DNA of 64,000 nucleotides, taken from contig JBNKFV010000005.1 of assembly GCA_050289485.1 (NCBI GenBank), positions 186,001-250,000 on the forward strand, in the 5' to 3' direction. Source of the DNA: JBNKFV01 sp050289485. Its GTDB lineage: Bacteria; Pseudomonadota; Gammaproteobacteria; Pseudomonadales; Cellvibrionaceae. Under the pieces are notes generated by a model. The model was not told the DNA's origin. It was given only the letters and a program-made list of their open reading frames with translations, and searched no databases. The position numbers were made by a program, and so were the translations under genes. This document shows, piece after piece, positions 64,000 to 64,000 of this stretch (position 1 is the first letter of the stretch; each line of letters opens with the position of its first letter).

Positions 64000-64000
64000 T

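Noticed and set aside
1..64000. CRISPR array, tRNA, rRNA or intact IS element
   Set aside because: No direct-repeat arrays, cloverleaf sequences, rRNA stretches or intact transposase genes were recognised when reading the window.

Overview
The window looks like part of the chromosome of a Gram-negative, aquatic, polysaccharide-degrading gammaproteobacterium, possibly a Cellvibrionales relative. This is inferred from the gene content: secreted and lipoprotein glycoside hydrolases, a TonB-dependent receptor, RND efflux, a PEP-CTERM protein, MaeB-type malic enzyme, FapA and several c-di-GMP proteins. I see no rRNA, tRNA, CRISPR array or intact insertion sequence.

Region 1 (1-27.7 kb) is a hemicellulose or pectin side-chain debranching locus. 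It encodes a GH2 beta-galactosidase (cut by the left edge), a DgoR-like GntR regulator, a LacI-family regulator, a GH62 arabinofuranosidase, a GH29 fucosidase, the wreck of a GH31 alpha-xylosidase-type gene, and a divergent GH127 beta-L-arabinofuranosidase. A co-directional run follows: GH97, CE20-type acetylesterase, GH27 alpha-galactosidase, GH97, CE4-type deacetylase, GH97. After a broken ChaN-like gene come a GH43/117-like lipoprotein and a CE2-type acetylesterase. The set removes galactose, fucose, arabinose and acetyl groups. No backbone endo-glycanase and no sugar importer lie in the window. Four 12-bp palindromes centred on AACGTT (2092, 3062, 4167, 10159) may be operators of the LacI protein; the one at 4167 sits inside a near-consensus sigma-70 promoter.

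Region 2 (27.7-45.1 kb) is mixed housekeeping and accessory DNA: a TSUP exporter, a PEP-CTERM protein, a stand-alone ExoP C-terminal-like domain, a cold-shock protein followed by a decayed group II intron, glyoxalase I, a cNMP-binding protein with an orphan ParA, a SulP permease, FapA, a DUF1461 (Lit-like) protein, an NSS transporter, malic enzyme, a MarR regulator and a beta-carbonic anhydrase. Two copies of a double-hairpin repeat lie at 19193 and 31017. A stack of perfect inverted repeats lies between marR and the carbonic anhydrase gene.

Region 3 (45.3-59 kb) is signalling-rich. A three-gene operon encodes a histidine kinase with an ethylene-receptor-type membrane domain, a single-domain response regulator and a REC-GGDEF diguanylate cyclase. 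Further on is an ammonium-transporter/PAS/GGDEF/EAL fusion. Both point to c-di-GMP control by small molecules. Between them are a methyltransferase, a YdeI/OmdA-like protein, a gamma-glutamylcyclotransferase-like protein, a large phytase-like lipoprotein, and DUF2059 and DUF1287 proteins.

Region 4 (59-64 kb) holds a TonB-dependent receptor and an RND permease that runs off the right edge, both on the minus strand.

The best candidate for an undescribed system is the ethylene-receptor-like kinase operon at 45273-49356. All family names come from reading motifs by eye; no database search was run.
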